Source of the DNA: Cyprinodon diabolis
Taxonomy: Eukaryota > Chordata > Actinopteri > Cyprinodontiformes > Cyprinodontidae
Direction: 5' to 3'
Length of the DNA stretch: 64,000 bases
Assembly: GCA_030533445.1 (NCBI GenBank)
Contig: JARPUW010000270.1
Span: 1-64,000 of the forward strand
The notes under the pieces are model-generated. The model was not told where the DNA came from, searched no databases, and worked only from the letters and a program-made list of their open reading frames with translations. This document shows positions 63,955 through 64,000 of this stretch, piece after piece. A program made the translations under genes and the position numbers. Positions within the stretch are counted from its first letter, which is position 1; each line of letters starts with the position of its first letter.

Positions 63955-64000
63955 TTTTCACAGTGAGATAATGCCATTTTGGCCTCTGGAGTTGTAACAG
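63955..64000 (+). repeat. Partial monomer at window edge
   Basis: The first 46 bases of a further monomer, ending at GTTGTAACAG. It matches the consensus over its visible length, so the array continues beyond the window. Confidence 0.95.

Larger units (their letters stand above)
1..64000 (+). repeat. Satellite array of ~177-bp monomers filling the whole window
   Basis: Every base belongs to a head-to-tail satellite monomer; I found no interruption, inversion or foreign insert. With the monomer phased to start at TTTTCACAGTGAG, monomers begin at 1, 179, 356, 533, 710 and so on to 63955. The hand count is 361 complete copies: 298 of 177 bp, 60 of 178 bp and 3 of 176 bp. Most copies differ from the consensus at only zero to six positions. 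The consensus is about 38% G+C and contains one HindIII site (AAGCTT), one XbaI site (TCTAGA), one AseI site (ATTAAT), one GATC, two GGCC and one CpG (AACGCTC). Such size and homogeneity are typical of centromeric or pericentromeric satellites; that location is inferred, not shown. No gene, RNA gene or mobile element is present. Confidence 0.98.

Noticed and set aside
1..64000. CRISPR array
   Set aside because: Regular spacing could suggest repeats and spacers, but the whole 177-bp unit is conserved with no unique spacers, and there are no cas genes.
1..64000. CENP-B box
   Set aside because: The core needs TTCG and CGGG. The CpGs seen are AACGCTC, AAGCGTC, AAACGAAC, GCCGTTTT and ACGTTC, none of which fits on either strand.
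1..64000. Plant 178-180-bp centromere satellite
   Set aside because: The length class fits, but I recognise no shared motif with the Arabidopsis-type repeat. Length alone is not evidence.
1..64000. Species assignment to frog or sturgeon satellite
   Set aside because: Similar-length centromeric and HindIII satellites are known in those groups, but I cannot compare sequences here. A database search with the consensus would decide.
1..64000. Transposon or retroelement origin
   Set aside because: No target-site duplications, terminal repeats, poly-A tails or reverse transcriptase or transposase fragments were seen in the monomer.

Overview
The window is one uninterrupted tandem satellite array. 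From base 1 to base 64000 I can parse every base into head-to-tail copies, all in the same orientation, of a monomer of about 177 bp. A hand parse gives 361 complete monomers plus a 46-bp partial copy at the right edge. Of the complete ones, 298 are 177 bp, 60 are 178 bp (one extra G, AGAAGGTTG for AGAAGTTG) and 3 are 176 bp (one T missing from a T tract). These counts reproduce the observed coordinates exactly. There are no genes, RNA genes, transposons, CRISPR arrays or non-satellite sequence. The consensus is about 38% G+C and usually has a single CpG, one HindIII site, one XbaI site, and a 10-bp inverted repeat across each monomer junction.

The organism is not identifiable from the sequence alone. 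A 64-kb homogeneous array of near-nucleosome-length monomers with higher-order structure is typical of a eukaryotic centromeric or pericentromeric satellite in a long-read assembly. No CENP-B box is present. Animal satellites of similar length, such as frog, sturgeon or other fish centromeric repeats, are the first things to compare, but I cannot assign it.

The information lies in the order of monomer variants. Shorthand used below: W = consensus; B = W with the extra G; prefix a = monomer starting ATTTCAC instead of TTTTCAC; D = TTTGATTGG plus AAGCGTC; K = ACAAAAC, GAGATG and a T7 tract with GGCTCC and AAAAAGCTC; X = ACTGAC with the same T7/GGCTCC/AAAAAGCTC tail; R = CTAGCAATC plus TTTTAGG; R' = TTTTAGG only; F = AGGTTTAGG; N = CCAATTTGG; E = GAAAAACC (with GAGATG and the T7 tail on the left side); P = TTCAGGCAATCACC; P' = TTCAGG with CATC; Q = CAATCACC; G = GCCGTTTTGG; L = GGCTCTAAGC; C = AAAACCAAC; C' = AAAACGAAC; S = GGCTCC with AACGCTC; Z = CACC plus CCAAC plus AATACAAAG; V = GGTTCC with AAAAAGCTC; J = GATACTGCC, preceded by AATTGAGGGCAACAC.

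Layout. The left domain (1 to about 34.7 kb) holds three near-identical 22-monomer blocks (3190-7087, 13825-17722, 26050-29947), joined by shorter cassettes and, from 17.7 kb, by an R'/Z-rich cassette that recurs at 29.9-34.7 kb. The middle domain (34731-46424) is a directly tandem 25/26-monomer unit (4430 and 4607 bp) plus a partial third copy. The right domain (46425-64000) is organised by J monomers, with a 14-monomer cassette (2480 bp) present three times (47311, 53685, 57758) and a 27-monomer unit (4780 bp) present twice. Smaller 5- and 6-monomer duplications and chimeric monomers mark individual unequal exchanges. The window therefore reads as a layered record of satellite expansion, not as a set of cooperating genes.
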